Origin: a virus
Direction: 5' to 3' (one strand)
Virus record (IMG/VR): IMGVR_UViG_3300038423_000198
Span: 1 to 26,269 of that record
Length of the DNA stretch: 26,269 bases
Positions within the stretch are counted from its first letter, which is position 1, and every line of letters starts with the position of its first letter. Of this stretch, positions 1-5,459 are shown one piece after another. The notes beneath the pieces were generated by a model, which was given only the letters and a program-made list of their open reading frames with translations, was not told where the DNA came from and made no database searches. Position numbers and translations under genes: made by a program.

Positions 1-1
1 G

Positions 2-145
2 GTTGTACCCGTGCAAGAAGGCCACGTGATCTGCACCGATAACTGGCATTGGACATCCACGGCATATGACAATCCAAACATTCTAAGATTGACGCACGAG
101 GATCGCGCGTTGCTGAAAGGCATGTTGATAAAAGTTGAGGATTGA
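2..145 (+). CDS. C-terminal part of a hypothetical protein (partial)
   Basis: An open frame runs in from the left edge and ends with TGA at 143-145, giving about 47 residues (VVPVQEGHVICTDNWHW... to MLIKVED). It has no recognisable domain. The next gene begins 9 nt downstream and its Shine-Dalgarno GAGGAG overlaps this stop, so the two are probably co-transcribed. The start lies outside the window. That it is coding is inferred from the uninterrupted frame and operon-like spacing. Confidence 0.5.
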   Translation, partial: VVPVQEGHVICTDNWHWTSTAYDNPNILRLTHEDRALLKGMLIKVED

Positions 146-153
146 GGAGAAAC

Positions 154-438
154 ATGTTCAAGAAAACAAAACCTGAACTGATACAAACAAAACTACCGCA
201 GTTTCCACATTGCGACCAACGCATTCTGCACGCGCCCGGAGAATGTGAATTTTGCGATAAGCATACAGATTGGCAGATTTTAAGGCAACTATGGGGCATC
301 GCATTCACAGGATATGAGCCTGAAGGCACAGAATTACCATGTCCGGCAGATTATGCACGTGGCGACAATCATACCAAATGGTTTGGAAATACAGCGAAGC
401 CCAAAAAAGATGACTATAGTGGGCCGTTCACATCATGA
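154..438 (+). CDS. small Cys-rich phage protein
   Basis: A 94-residue protein starting at ATG 154, preceded by GAGGAG at 145-150. An upstream in-frame TTG at 142 is less likely because it would precede that site. It contains H-C-D near residue 20 and an HAPGECEFCDKH motif near residue 30. This clustered Cys/His pattern suggests a small metal-binding or disulphide fold. Similar H-x-PG-x-C-x2-C peptides are common among phage accessory genes, but no function is known to me. The stop overlaps the next start (ATGA), indicating translational coupling. Confidence 0.7.
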   Translation: MFKKTKPELIQTKLPQFPHCDQRILHAPGECEFCDKHTDWQILRQLWGIAFTGYEPEGTELPCPADYARGDNHTKWFGNTAKPKKDDYSGPFTS

Positions 439-599
439 ACATCAAAGCTTGGCTGATTTCCCATACTGACCATCTTATCGCGGGCGTGATCGCTTCGATT
501 CCCGTTAGCATCGCAACGAATATAATCATGCATCATATGGGCGCGATCCTGACATTTTTGCATGTGCCCGTGAACATCATTCATTGGGCGGGTTACTGA
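435..599 (+). CDS. small predicted membrane peptide
   Basis: A 54-residue ORF starting within the stop of the previous gene (ATGA at 435-438). The sequence is largely apolar from LISHTDHLIAGVIASIP through IIMHHMGAILTFLHVPV and could form one or two short membrane segments. It ends in TGA and the next ATG overlaps that stop (TGATG). The coupled overlaps on both sides are the main evidence that it is translated. A holin or spanin role is conceivable for such a peptide but nothing in the sequence proves it. Confidence 0.5.
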   Translation: MNIKAWLISHTDHLIAGVIASIPVSIATNIIMHHMGAILTFLHVPVNIIHWAGY

Positions 600-688
600 T
601 GAAACTCATTTGCTGGCTGGCATGCATCGGCATTGTGATTAGCTTGGCACGAGCGGTTAAAAATTCCACGAAATGGAATCTTGCATAG
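599..688 (+). CDS. tiny hydrophobic peptide
   Basis: A 29-residue ORF, MKLICWLACIGIVISLARAV followed by a short polar tail, overlapping the previous stop by one base (TGATG). The N-terminal 18 residues look like a signal anchor or lipoprotein-like leader with two cysteines. The stop TAG is part of TAGGAGG, which forms the ribosome binding site of the following gene. Coding status is inferred from this tight packing. Confidence 0.4.
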   Translation: MKLICWLACIGIVISLARAVKNSTKWNLA

Positions 689-697
689 GAGGATAAT

Positions 698-847
698 ATG
701 AAAGACATCATAGACCCGAATTATCCAAAGTACGGATATATCTTTGACGTATGGAGCGATAAATGGATTCCATATCAACGGCCACATTTTTTCAGTCGCT
801 TGCGTCGAGCCTTTGTCTCGTTTTGGTGGGAACTTACTAAAATCTAA
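698..847 (+). CDS. small hypothetical protein
   Basis: A 49-residue protein (MKDIIDPNYPKYGYIFDVWS...) with a near-perfect AGGAGG at 687-692, 5 nt before ATG 698. It is rich in aromatic residues (several W, Y, F) with a basic centre (SRLRRA), and no domain is recognised. The excellent ribosome binding site makes it one of the better-supported tiny genes here. A 16-codon ORF overlaps its stop (TAATG at 845) and may be only chance. Confidence 0.6.
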   Translation: MKDIIDPNYPKYGYIFDVWSDKWIPYQRPHFFSRLRRAFVSFWWELTKI

Positions 848-898
848 TGGCATTTCCTTGCGGCATCTACAACATCAAATTCGTGAACTATTTTTGAG

Positions 899-916
899 TG
901 TGTCAAAACAGACACA
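899..916. promoter_or_regulatory. inverted-repeat operator candidate
   Basis: TGTGTCAAAACAGACACA has 6-bp arms, TGTGTC and GACACA, around AAAACA. It lies just upstream of the -35 box at 929. The half TGTGTCAAAAC recurs on the opposite strand at 3879-3889 in the non-coding region. Position and symmetry suggest a repressor or activator site. Confidence 0.4.
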
Positions 917-928
917 ATAACAAAAAGC

Positions 929-957
929 TTGACATCTAACTCCTTTTGTGGTATAAT
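929..957 (+). promoter_or_regulatory. sigma70-type promoter with extended -10
   Basis: TTGACA at 929-934 and TATAAT at 952-957 with a 17-bp spacer ending TGTGG, an extended -10. Both hexamers match consensus. The predicted transcription start is at about 963-965, at or next to the ATG of the SLOG-like gene, so the mRNA may be leaderless. Confidence 0.85.
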
Positions 958-964
958 GTTAGCC

Positions 965-1426
965 ATGAATCAGGGTAATCTGTATCAGCCGACCAAGTTT
1001 GTAATGGGCATTGTAGGCTCGGAATCCATCAAGTTTACGCCTGAGACCGAAGCCCGTGCCAAGGATTGCATACGCGCCTTGCTGCAGCTAGACCACGTTA
1101 CGGGCTATTCTAGTGGCCACTGCCACCTTGGCGGCATAGACATCTGGACGGAAGAAATTGGCGATGAATTCGGGCTTGAACGTTTTATCTACCCGCCTAA
1201 AACGCAAAGTTGGGAAACCGGATACAAGCCGCGCAACTTGCAGATTGTGAAAGCGTCTGATGAAGTGCATTGCGTTACCGTCCGCGAACTGCCCGCGACG
1301 TACAAAGGCATGCGCTTTGACTATTGTTATCATTGCCATACCGATCAGCATGTGAGGTCTGGCGGATGCTGGACGGCATTGCAAGCACAAAAGCGCGGCA
1401 AGCCAGCCTACTGGCATGTGATATAG
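965..1426 (+). CDS. SLOG-like nucleotide-binding protein
   Basis: A 153-residue protein from ATG 965. MGIVGSES near the N-terminus resembles the first strand and glycine loop of a Rossmann-like SLOG fold. It is followed by GHCHLGGIDIWTEEI, which matches the G-G-x-x-G-x-D segment of this superfamily. YKPRNLQIVKASDEV matches the conserved RN...ASD part, and the C-terminal SGGCWTALQAQKRGKPAYWHVI is the usual closing helix and strand. SLOG proteins bind nucleotides or related ligands; the ligand here is unknown. An alternative start at ATG 1004 would begin exactly at MGIVGS. The ATG at 965 fits the promoter at 929-957 without a leader. Confidence 0.75.
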   Translation: MNQGNLYQPTKFVMGIVGSESIKFTPETEARAKDCIRALLQLDHVTGYSSGHCHLGGIDIWTEEIGDEFGLERFIYPPKTQSWETGYKPRNLQIVKASDEVHCVTVRELPATYKGMRFDYCYHCHTDQHVRSGGCWTALQAQKRGKPAYWHVI

Positions 1427-1437
1427 GATTCCACAAA

Positions 1438-1656
1438 ATGACTAAACCAAGATTTGAATGTGACGAATGCGGTCATGCTAACGCGCATGGAAAATACGGC
1501 TGTGAATATGAGTATGGCGATGTGTGGGTTACAGGCAATCAACCAGATCAACCTACTGTGTTGATGGCGCGCGGCCAATGTGGTTGTGACTACCAATCGC
1601 CATACGTGCAGACTGGACCGCATTTGCCCGAGCGATGCGCCTCAGACGCAAAATGA
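1438..1656 (+). CDS. small Cys-rich hypothetical protein
   Basis: A 72-residue protein beginning MTKPRFECDECGHANAHG 11 nt after the preceding stop, with AGGA at 1427-1430. It has C-x2-C, then single cysteines at KYGCEYEYG and QCGCDY, a zinc-ribbon-like pattern. Function is unknown. Its 3' end overlaps the end of the minus-strand gene at 1590-1814 by 67 bp, so the genes converge tail to tail. Confidence 0.6.
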   Translation: MTKPRFECDECGHANAHGKYGCEYEYGDVWVTGNQPDQPTVLMARGQCGCDYQSPYVQTGPHLPERCASDAK

Positions 1657-1814
1657 GCGTGGATACCAGCGATTGATTGTGCTTCAAATCGGCGTTTGGA
1701 ATCGCTCCAGCCCGGACGAGCTTGAGCGCCATTGATTAGCTCTTGGCAGCGTGGGCAAGTGGAATCGTAATTCTTGAATGCTCGGCTACAATTGGGTTTG
1801 TGTTTGGTGTTCAT
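1590..1814 (-). CDS. small Cys-rich phage protein (CPRC family), minus strand
   Basis: A 74-residue protein and the only confidently predicted minus-strand gene. The N-terminal NCSRAFKNYDSTCPRCQELI, followed by NGAQARPGW, is a pattern I recall from many phage proteins of unknown function (C-x-RAFKNYD-x2-CPRCQEL). The C-terminus retains paired cysteines and ends CTYGDW, as relatives do. The start is ATG at 1814-1812. On the minus strand TTGACA (1849-1844) lies 35 nt upstream of the ATG, the same geometry as the putative leaderless promoters here. It overlaps the end of the gene at 1438-1656. Confidence 0.75.
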   Translation of the reverse strand: MNTKHKPNCSRAFKNYDSTCPRCQELINGAQARPGWSDSKRRFEAQSIAGIHAHFASEAHRSGKCGPVCTYGDW

Positions 1815-1891
1815 GTTCAAATGGTCTCATATGGTGAGGAGATTGTCAAGAGAAATCGTAAAATATTTTAGGCGAACAAGAGGAGAACAAA

Positions 1892-2113
1892 ATGGAATTA
1901 GAAGATCTGATTATGATAGGTGCATGTGCTTTGTTAGGAAGTACGCCCCTTGAAGGAATTCCAACACCGTTGGCGATACAGCGAGCCGTTGATACAGCCA
2001 AGCGAGTTTGGGCAGAAGTTTCGGACGGCGGTCAGTCCACACAAAAAGCAGAAAAGACAACAAACACGCGAGAGAATCCGGGTAAAAACGGGTTAATTTT
2101 GGACATTGGATAG
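1892..2113 (+). CDS. hypothetical protein
   Basis: A 73-residue protein with a strong ribosome binding site (AGAGGAG, 1880-1886). The N-terminal half (LEDLIMIGACALLGSTPLEG) is apolar and could be a short membrane or packing helix. The C-terminal half is polar and charged. No family is recognised. It is transcribed away from the minus-strand gene, with a shared TTGTCAAG palindrome-like core in the 77-bp divergent gap. Confidence 0.6.
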   Translation: MELEDLIMIGACALLGSTPLEGIPTPLAIQRAVDTAKRVWAEVSDGGQSTQKAEKTTNTRENPGKNGLILDIG

Positions 2114-2124
2114 GGTGTTAAATG

Positions 2125-2152
2125 TATAATTCCCGAAAATAAGGGAATTATA
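2125..2152. promoter_or_regulatory. perfect 10-bp inverted repeat
   Basis: TATAATTCCC and GGGAATTATA around an 8-nt loop. It begins 12 nt after the stop of the previous gene and could be an mRNA 3' stabiliser, a weak terminator or an operator carrying a TATAAT on each strand. A second small hairpin with arms GCACT and AGTGC follows near 2178-2190, then a T-rich run. Confidence 0.45.
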
Positions 2153-2232
2153 CAGTTCACTCCCGTATGATTCTAAGGCACTTTAAGTGCTTTGTTTGCG
2201 TTAATTATTTTGGACTGGTTCGCAGAATGTAC

Positions 2233-2261
2233 TTGACTACCGCAAGGGAGTAATGTATATT
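2233..2261 (+). promoter_or_regulatory. promoter, probably leaderless
   Basis: TTGACT (2233-2238), 17-bp spacer, TATATT (2256-2261). The ATG at 2268 lies 6 nt after the -10 box, close to the expected transcription start. Confidence 0.6.
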
Positions 2262-2267
2262 ACGAGC

Positions 2268-2474
2268 ATGGAAAACAACAAAGCACTTCCCAAAGGCACC
2301 AAGGTAATCATCGAAAGTTCGGGACTTCCGACATGGGCAAACGGGCAAGTTGCGGAACTTACAATCTCTTATATGCTGCCCAATGCGCACGGACTCCACA
2401 TCCGAATGTACAGTGCGTGGATTAACGGTCGCCGTCTCGACATCGCAGCGCATTCTATCAAGGAGGTACTCTAA
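2268..2474 (+). CDS. hypothetical small protein
   Basis: A 68-residue protein, MENNKALPKGTKVIIESSGL, probably a compact beta-barrel-like fold (KVIIESSG, GQVAELTISY, GLHIRMYSAW). ATG 2268 is preferred because the promoter -10 at 2256-2261 would put the RNA start at this codon. An in-frame ATG at 2253 lies upstream of that -10. The next gene's AAGGAGG overlaps the end of this gene, indicating an operon. Confidence 0.6.
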   Translation: MENNKALPKGTKVIIESSGLPTWANGQVAELTISYMLPNAHGLHIRMYSAWINGRRLDIAAHSIKEVL

Positions 2475-2476
2475 AG

Positions 2477-2695
2477 ATGGAACGCAAATTCAAATACGGC
2501 AAATTCGGACTTACGGAAAACCCGGTCGGCAAGTATGTCGCGTTGCCTTGGAAAGATGGCCGAACACTTCTCGGGGAAGTCGTCAGTACTTCCTATAACG
2601 ACGTGCGCGGTACGCTCCATTTGAATGTGCGGCACTTCTGCGGCGATGCGTGGCCCGTTTCGCCTGTTGCATCTGCGGTGACAATACTTGAGTAA
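2477..2695 (+). CDS. hypothetical small protein
   Basis: A 72-residue protein preceded by AAGGAGG (2460-2466), with its start 2 nt after the previous stop. Segments such as KYVALPWKDGRTLLGEVVST resemble an SH3-like beta-barrel, like its upstream neighbour, so the two could be distant paralogues. No function is assigned. Confidence 0.6.
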   Translation: MERKFKYGKFGLTENPVGKYVALPWKDGRTLLGEVVSTSYNDVRGTLHLNVRHFCGDAWPVSPVASAVTILE

Positions 2696-2828
2696 GGCAC
2701 GAAAGGCTAAATTCAAGTTTGATAAGCATAGAGTGGTTTGCTTATCTGCTGCACGAATGGGCGGGAGAAAATTTGCGGAACGCTACTACGCAGGCGCATA
2801 TCCCTTGCAATTCTCATGCCAAGTGTGA
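2688..2828 (+). CDS. possible 46-aa basic peptide, TTG start
   Basis: A frame from TTG 2688, overlapping the end of the previous gene, encodes a basic peptide starting with SKARKAKFKFDKHRVVCLSA and ending FSCQV. It fills the gap before the next promoter. Evidence is only an uninterrupted frame and packing. It could be spurious. Confidence 0.3.
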   Translation: MSKARKAKFKFDKHRVVCLSAARMGGRKFAERYYAGAYPLQFSCQV

Positions 2829-2834
2829 TATAAT
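2805..2834 (+). promoter_or_regulatory. promoter with TGTGA-TATAAT
   Basis: TTGCAA (2805-2810), 18-bp spacer ending TGTGA, TATAAT (2829-2834). The downstream ATG at 2844 is 9 nt from the -10 box. Confidence 0.65.
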
Positions 2835-2843
2835 AGAAGGCAT

Positions 2844-3290
2844 ATGAGAGACTACCCAAATGTCTGGCGATTTAGATACAGATCATGGATTGAACTGGGC
2901 GTCCACCATTCAGACGATCCTGACACCCGTATAAGAAAGGGCATAGTCAGGGTTCAATACAGGAACGGAAGCTGGCACGACTTCGACAACATAGACCGTA
3001 AGGAGTTCTTCAAGTGGGCAGACGGCGGATTTAAGCCTCGTTTCATGCCCGCTGGCATCATAGTGAAACCGCCAAGAGTCAAAGCCAAGCCGCAAGCAAT
3101 CGAAGAGCCCGAGGAAGAGAACGCAGGACCGTACATAGCCGACACAGACTATTTAGGACAAGTGACTGGCCGACCAACCAGATGGCACAAGGCATACGCA
3201 AAGCCAGAAGAGTCGAGGCGAACGTCGCATGTATCAAAGGCGATAGATAAGATACGTGAGAGATTGAAGCTGCGAAAGCAAGGCAAGTGA
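2844..3290 (+). CDS. hypothetical basic protein
   Basis: A 148-residue protein starting MRDYPNVWRFRYRSWIELGV. The first 80 residues contain many aromatic and basic residues. The centre has an acidic EEPEEENAG stretch and the C-terminus is Lys/Arg rich (IRERLKLRKQGK), suggesting nucleic-acid contact. No domain is recognised. The ATG is 9 nt from a TATAAT box with AGAAGG between, so it may be translated from a very short leader. It is the last gene before the iteron-like region. Confidence 0.6.
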   Translation: MRDYPNVWRFRYRSWIELGVHHSDDPDTRIRKGIVRVQYRNGSWHDFDNIDRKEFFKWADGGFKPRFMPAGIIVKPPRVKAKPQAIEEPEEENAGPYIADTDYLGQVTGRPTRWHKAYAKPEESRRTSHVSKAIDKIRERLKLRKQGK

Positions 3291-3321
3291 GTGTGGTTTT
3301 GTAGCACCTCGACATTGAATC

Positions 3322-3490
3322 GTGTAATTCTTACATAGTGCGTATGTGTAATATTTACTATGTAGATTTTACACAGGTACCACCCCAACCAAGGGAAAAA
3401 GTTTTCCAGTGAAAGATTTTTCTGGCGTCAGATTATTCTGACATATAAATTTTACACAGTATGTAATTTCTACACGGTAGATTTTACACG
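3322..3490. repeat. iteron-like repeats around AT-rich hairpins; candidate replication origin
   Basis: Six imperfect copies of TGTARATTTTACACA lie at about 3322-3337, 3346-3360, 3361-3376, 3444-3459, 3462-3477 and 3478-3490. Between the third and fourth are an AT-rich stretch and three inverted repeats: GGAAAA/TTTTCC, CCAG/CTGG and GTCAGA-TTAT-TCTGAC. Directly repeated sites beside an AT-rich, hairpin-bearing segment are the classic layout of an iteron origin. A multi-site repressor operator is the alternative. No gene lies in 3291-3624. Confidence 0.5.
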
Positions 3491-3624
3491 CCAAGAAGCG
3501 TCACAGCGAACAAAAAGCGTTACCGTGTGTTATCAGCAACTTACAAATGCGATTTACGGAAACAAACGAGTTAGGTGTAAAACCAATCCACCTTTCGCTA
3601 TTTTCTATACTCGTGGAGGAAGAA

Positions 3625-3783
3625 ATGAACGAGAAAGAAGTAGAAGCTATGATTACTCTAAGATTGATTATGTTTCATGACGCGCTGGTCGAACGCGGAC
3701 AGATCGCACCAGCACCGAAACCTGCTGATCCTGTTGAGTTTATGCCTGACCGCACGGTCGTGGATACTCCCAGCATTTTGTAA
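3625..3783 (+). CDS. hypothetical small protein
   Basis: A 52-residue acidic peptide, MNEKEVEAMITLRLIMFHDA, then a Pro-rich middle (QIAPAPKPADP). ATG 3625 follows GGAGGAA (3616-3622); an in-frame ATG at 3547 lacks a site. The first half is a probable helix. The function is unknown. Confidence 0.45.
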   Translation: MNEKEVEAMITLRLIMFHDALVERGQIAPAPKPADPVEFMPDRTVVDTPSIL

Positions 3784-3801
3784 ACTTTGGCACGCGGATT
3801 G

Positions 3802-3836
3802 CTGGCCTGCAATTTTCGGGCCAGACTATTTTGTTT
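3802..3836 (+). terminator. weak terminator-like hairpin
   Basis: CTGGCC (3802-3807) pairs with GGCCAG (3819-3824) and is followed by an interrupted T-rich tail (ACTATTTTGTTTG). It lies 18 nt after the stop of the preceding gene. The tail is not a clean U-run. Confidence 0.4.
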
Positions 3837-3890
3837 GTTATCTATAAGTTAGAAGCGCGTAAATTTTTATACGTGTTAGTTTTGACACAT

Positions 3891-4203
3891 GGGACCCAAG
3901 TACTAGTATGGGCACGGTCCCCAAGGCATCCCCGGCTCGCCGCGCACAGGTACGAAGATACGTTTCATCTCACACATACATCACCACTAAGTGGAACACA
4001 TCAAACCACTTACGCGCGATACGCGCACAATATACTTGCGGGGACCCAATATGAAATGCGTCTATAGATTTCACTAAAAACAATCATTTCAGCGACTGCT
4101 GAAAGGCGTTATACCATTGAAACGATGCGGCCAATGGCTGGAGGGACCCAAATTGCCCGGGCCCATGAAAATTTCTGAAGAAAGTTCTTGACAAAGGGAC
4201 CCA
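3891..4203. repeat. four dispersed GGGACCCA sites
   Basis: Exact copies at 3891-3898, 4041-4048, 4143-4150 and 4196-4203. The core GGGACCC is a near-palindrome, as expected for a dimeric DNA-binding protein. The last copy sits inside the -35/-10 spacer of the tRNA promoter, which suggests an operator role. Confidence 0.45.
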
Positions 4204-4216
4204 TCTGTGGTAGAAT
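4188..4216 (+). promoter_or_regulatory. promoter of the tRNA array
   Basis: TTGACA (4188-4193), 17-bp spacer ending TGTGG, TAGAAT (4211-4216). The spacer contains a GGGACCCA copy. The first tRNA begins 22 nt downstream. Confidence 0.8.
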
Positions 4217-4238
4217 AGTTGTCACGATAAAAGTTTGC

Positions 4239-4313
4239 GGTCGATTCGTATAACCGGCATTACGCCGCTTTCGTAAAGCGGTTATTTGGGTTCGAATCCC
4301 AAGTTGACCTCCA
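4239..4313 (+). tRNA. tRNA-Thr(CGT)
   Basis: Cloverleaf with acceptor GGTCGAT/GTTGACC, anticodon arm CCGCT-TTCGTAA-AGCGG, T-arm with TTCGAAT, U73 and encoded CCA. Reads ACG. First element of the array. Confidence 0.9.
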
Positions 4314-4391
4314 AAATTGGCGAGCTATGCTTCGCCGCGCAAGCGGAGTGAAGAGCCACCAGCGGTTCCAAGCGAACCGCAAAGTTTCAAA
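4314..4391 (+). ncRNA. structured non-tRNA segment with an ACCA-ended hairpin
   Basis: From 4319 the strand can fold as GGC...CTTC-G-CCGC-GCAA-GCGG-AGT-GAAG-A-GCC and ends ACCA, like a minihelix with a tRNA-type 3' end. It is followed by GCGGTTC/GAACCGC around a 5-nt loop. No D-arm, anticodon or T-arm can be assigned. It may be a degenerate tRNA or a new small RNA. Confidence 0.3.
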
Positions 4392-4465
4392 GCTGAATTA
4401 GTTCATCGGGAGAACGAACGCTTGGTAAGCGTTAAAGGTTGGTTCAATTCCAACATCTAGCTCCA
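4392..4465 (+). tRNA. tRNA-Thr(GGT)
   Basis: Anticodon arm AACGC-TTGGTAA-GCGTT, acceptor GCTGAAT/ATCTAGC with one A-C mismatch at position 5, T-loop TTCAATT, encoded CCA. Reads ACC/ACU. Confidence 0.85.
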
Positions 4466-4466
4466 T

Positions 4467-4541
4467 GCCCGAGTAGTTTAGTTGGCAAAACTCCCGCCTT
4501 GTAAGCGGGCGTCCAAGGTTCGAAACCTTGCTAGGGCTCCA
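4467..4541 (+). tRNA. tRNA-Thr(TGT)
   Basis: Acceptor GCCCGAG/CTAGGGC with one mismatch, anticodon arm CCCGC-CTTGTAA-GCGGG, T-loop TTCGAAA, CCA encoded. It begins 1 nt after the previous tRNA. With its two neighbours it completes the Thr codon box. Confidence 0.9.
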
Positions 4542-4647
4542 TATTAAGTCTTCCATTCTGTGGAAGCAAATCGGCTTGAGGGGCGGTGTAAACCCGCTAG
4601 GCGCTTCGGCGTTGATAGCTCACTATAGAGAGCGCAGCCCTGATTTT
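4542..4647 (+). ncRNA. structured non-tRNA cassette
   Basis: 106 nt between two tRNAs, ending in the same ATTTT linker. CTTCC-ATTCTGT-GGAAG forms a hairpin. A multi-branched fold follows: an outer AGGG/CCCT, CGG...CCCG, GGCGC-TTCG-GCGTT and GCTC...GAGAGC. It lacks CCA and a T-loop. The function is unknown. Confidence 0.3.
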
Positions 4648-4721
4648 GGCGTGATCGACAAGCGGCAAGTCAGTTGTCTGCAAAACAACCAACGTTGGTT
4701 CGATCCCAACTCACGCCTCCA
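4648..4721 (+). tRNA. tRNA-Cys(GCA)
   Basis: Perfect acceptor GGCGTGA/TCACGCC, anticodon arm GTTGT-CTGCAAA-ACAAC, U73 as in bacterial tRNA-Cys, CCA encoded. Confidence 0.93.
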
Positions 4722-4727
4722 TTTTAT

Positions 4728-4815
4728 GGATTGGTCGCATAGCGGCAATTGCCACTGGCTGTAAACCAGTTGCTCCTTCGGAGCTTCGCACGTTCGAGTC
4801 GTGCCCGATCCACCA
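4728..4815 (+). tRNA. tRNA-Tyr(GTA)
   Basis: Acceptor GGATTGG/CCGATCC, anticodon arm ACTGG-CTGTAAA-CCAGT, long variable arm GCTCC-TTCG-GGAGC typical of bacterial tRNA-Tyr, A73 and CCA encoded. Confidence 0.93.
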
Positions 4816-4993
4816 TTTTGATACTTAGGTCAGGACGAGATGCTTTGCACCTCGCAAATGGCCGTTTCAGCAACAGACGAGTCATCCAAGTCGTGGCCAC
4901 GGCAAGTCTGATGCTGAGATACCTAATACCCGAAAGGGCGTCCAAGAGAAGGATGACTGGTTGCAAACGTTCTCTTGGATGAATACAGTCTGA
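4816..4993 (+). ncRNA. structured RNA cassette of about 170 nt
   Basis: Two domains are visible. In the first, TTAGGT (4825-4830) pairs with ACCTAA (4921-4926) and encloses several short helices, including CGAG/CTCG. CCC-GAAA-GGG follows. In the second, TCCAAGAGAA (4941-4950) pairs perfectly with TTCTCTTGGA (4970-4979) around a 19-nt loop. It is flanked by tRNAs and preceded by the ATTTT linker. It matches no tRNA or other RNA family I can recall. Confidence 0.45.
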
Positions 4994-5072
4994 TGCGGAA
5001 TAGTTTAGTCCGGTCTAAAACGCATGGCTCATAACCATGATATCATCGGTTCAAATCCGATTTCCGCTACCA
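4994..5072 (+). tRNA. tRNA-Met(CAT), unpaired 1-72
   Basis: Anticodon arm CATGG-CTCATAA-CCATG and T-loop TTCAAAT, CCA encoded. Acceptor positions 2-7 (GCGGAA/TTCCGC) pair, but positions 1 and 72 are U and U. A non-paired 1-72 is an initiator feature in bacteria. The three G-C pairs of an initiator anticodon stem are missing, so it is probably an elongator or an Ile2-type CAT tRNA. Confidence 0.85.
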
Positions 5073-5081
5073 ATTTTCTAC

Positions 5082-5169
5082 TGGGGTGTGGCTCAACCGG
5101 CACAGCAGATGGCTGTTACCCATCCAGAGCGCAAGCTCATTACAGGTTCGAATCCTGTTGCCCCAGCCA
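5082..5169 (+). tRNA. tRNA-Asn(GTT) with a long variable arm
   Basis: Acceptor TGGGGTG/TGCCCCA, anticodon arm GATGG-CTGTTAC-CCATC, T-arm ACAGG-TTCGAAT-CCTGT, G73, CCA. The variable region is about 17 nt with hairpin GAGC-GCAA-GCTC. Asn tRNAs normally have a 5-nt variable loop, so this is unusual. Confidence 0.85.
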
Positions 5170-5175
5170 TTTTAT

Positions 5176-5252
5176 GAGGTTATCGCGTAGCGGCCTATCG
5201 CGCTTCCCCGTCACGGAAGACTTCGCGGGTTCGAATCCCGCTAGCCTCGCCA
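5176..5252 (+). tRNA. tRNA-Asp(GTC), C33
   Basis: Acceptor GAGGTTA/TAGCCTC, anticodon arm CTTCC-CCGTCAC-GGAAG, G73 as expected for Asp, CCA encoded. The base before the anticodon is C instead of the almost universal U33. Confidence 0.88.
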
Positions 5253-5378
5253 TATTGATTTTTCAAGCGAGCCCGGCATCGTATCTACTCCCAAAAGGGT
5301 AAGATGAATAATCCGGGTCGGTTGCCAGCCCCACGAAAAGGAAGCAATCATTCCTGCCGTCTTGAATTTGGATTCAAT
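5253..5378 (+). ncRNA. structured non-tRNA cassette
   Basis: 126 nt between tRNA-Asp and tRNA-His. AGCCCGG pairs with CCGGGT around a smaller hairpin (CCC-AAAA-GGG with ATCT/AGAT flanks). A second unpaired part (GGTTGCCAGCCCCACG...) follows. No tRNA features or ORF. The function is unknown. Confidence 0.3.
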
Positions 5379-5453
5379 GGTGCTTTTGGTGTAGTGATAG
5401 CACGCTCGGCTGTGAACCGGGTAGGCTCAGTTTGAATCTGAGATTGCACCCCA
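5379..5453 (+). tRNA. tRNA-His(GTG)
   Basis: Anticodon arm CTCGG-CTGTGAA-CCGGG, T-arm CTCAG-TTTGAAT-CTGAG. An encoded G at -1 faces C73, the identity element of tRNA-His. Acceptor positions 5 and 6 are U-U mismatches. CCA encoded. Confidence 0.88.
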
Positions 5454-5459
5454 ATTTAT

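Larger units (their letters stand above)
3784..4238. other. 455-bp non-coding control region
   Basis: No credible gene. It contains the weak terminator, GTGTTAGTTTTGACACAT (3873-3890, sharing TGTGTCAAAAC in reverse with the element at 899), four GGGACCCA sites, a perfect 7-bp hairpin (TTTCAGC-GACT-GCTGAAA, 4087-4104) and the promoter of the tRNA array. An open frame across 3831-4067 has no ribosome binding site or protein-like composition. Confidence 0.6.

Noticed and set aside
929-964. TTG and ATG starts upstream of ATG 965 for the SLOG-like gene
   Set aside because: They lie within the -35 and -10 boxes of the promoter and cannot be in the transcript.
3322-3490. CRISPR array
   Set aside because: Repeats are short, imperfect and irregularly spaced, and there are no unique spacers of constant length.
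3831-4067. 78-codon ORF in the control region
   Set aside because: No ribosome binding site, odd composition, and it contains two GGGACCCA sites; the segment looks regulatory.
5253-5378. Possible Gly or Pro tRNA in the gap before tRNA-His
   Set aside because: No 7-nt loop with U33 and a Gly or Pro anticodon, no T-loop and no CCA could be assembled.
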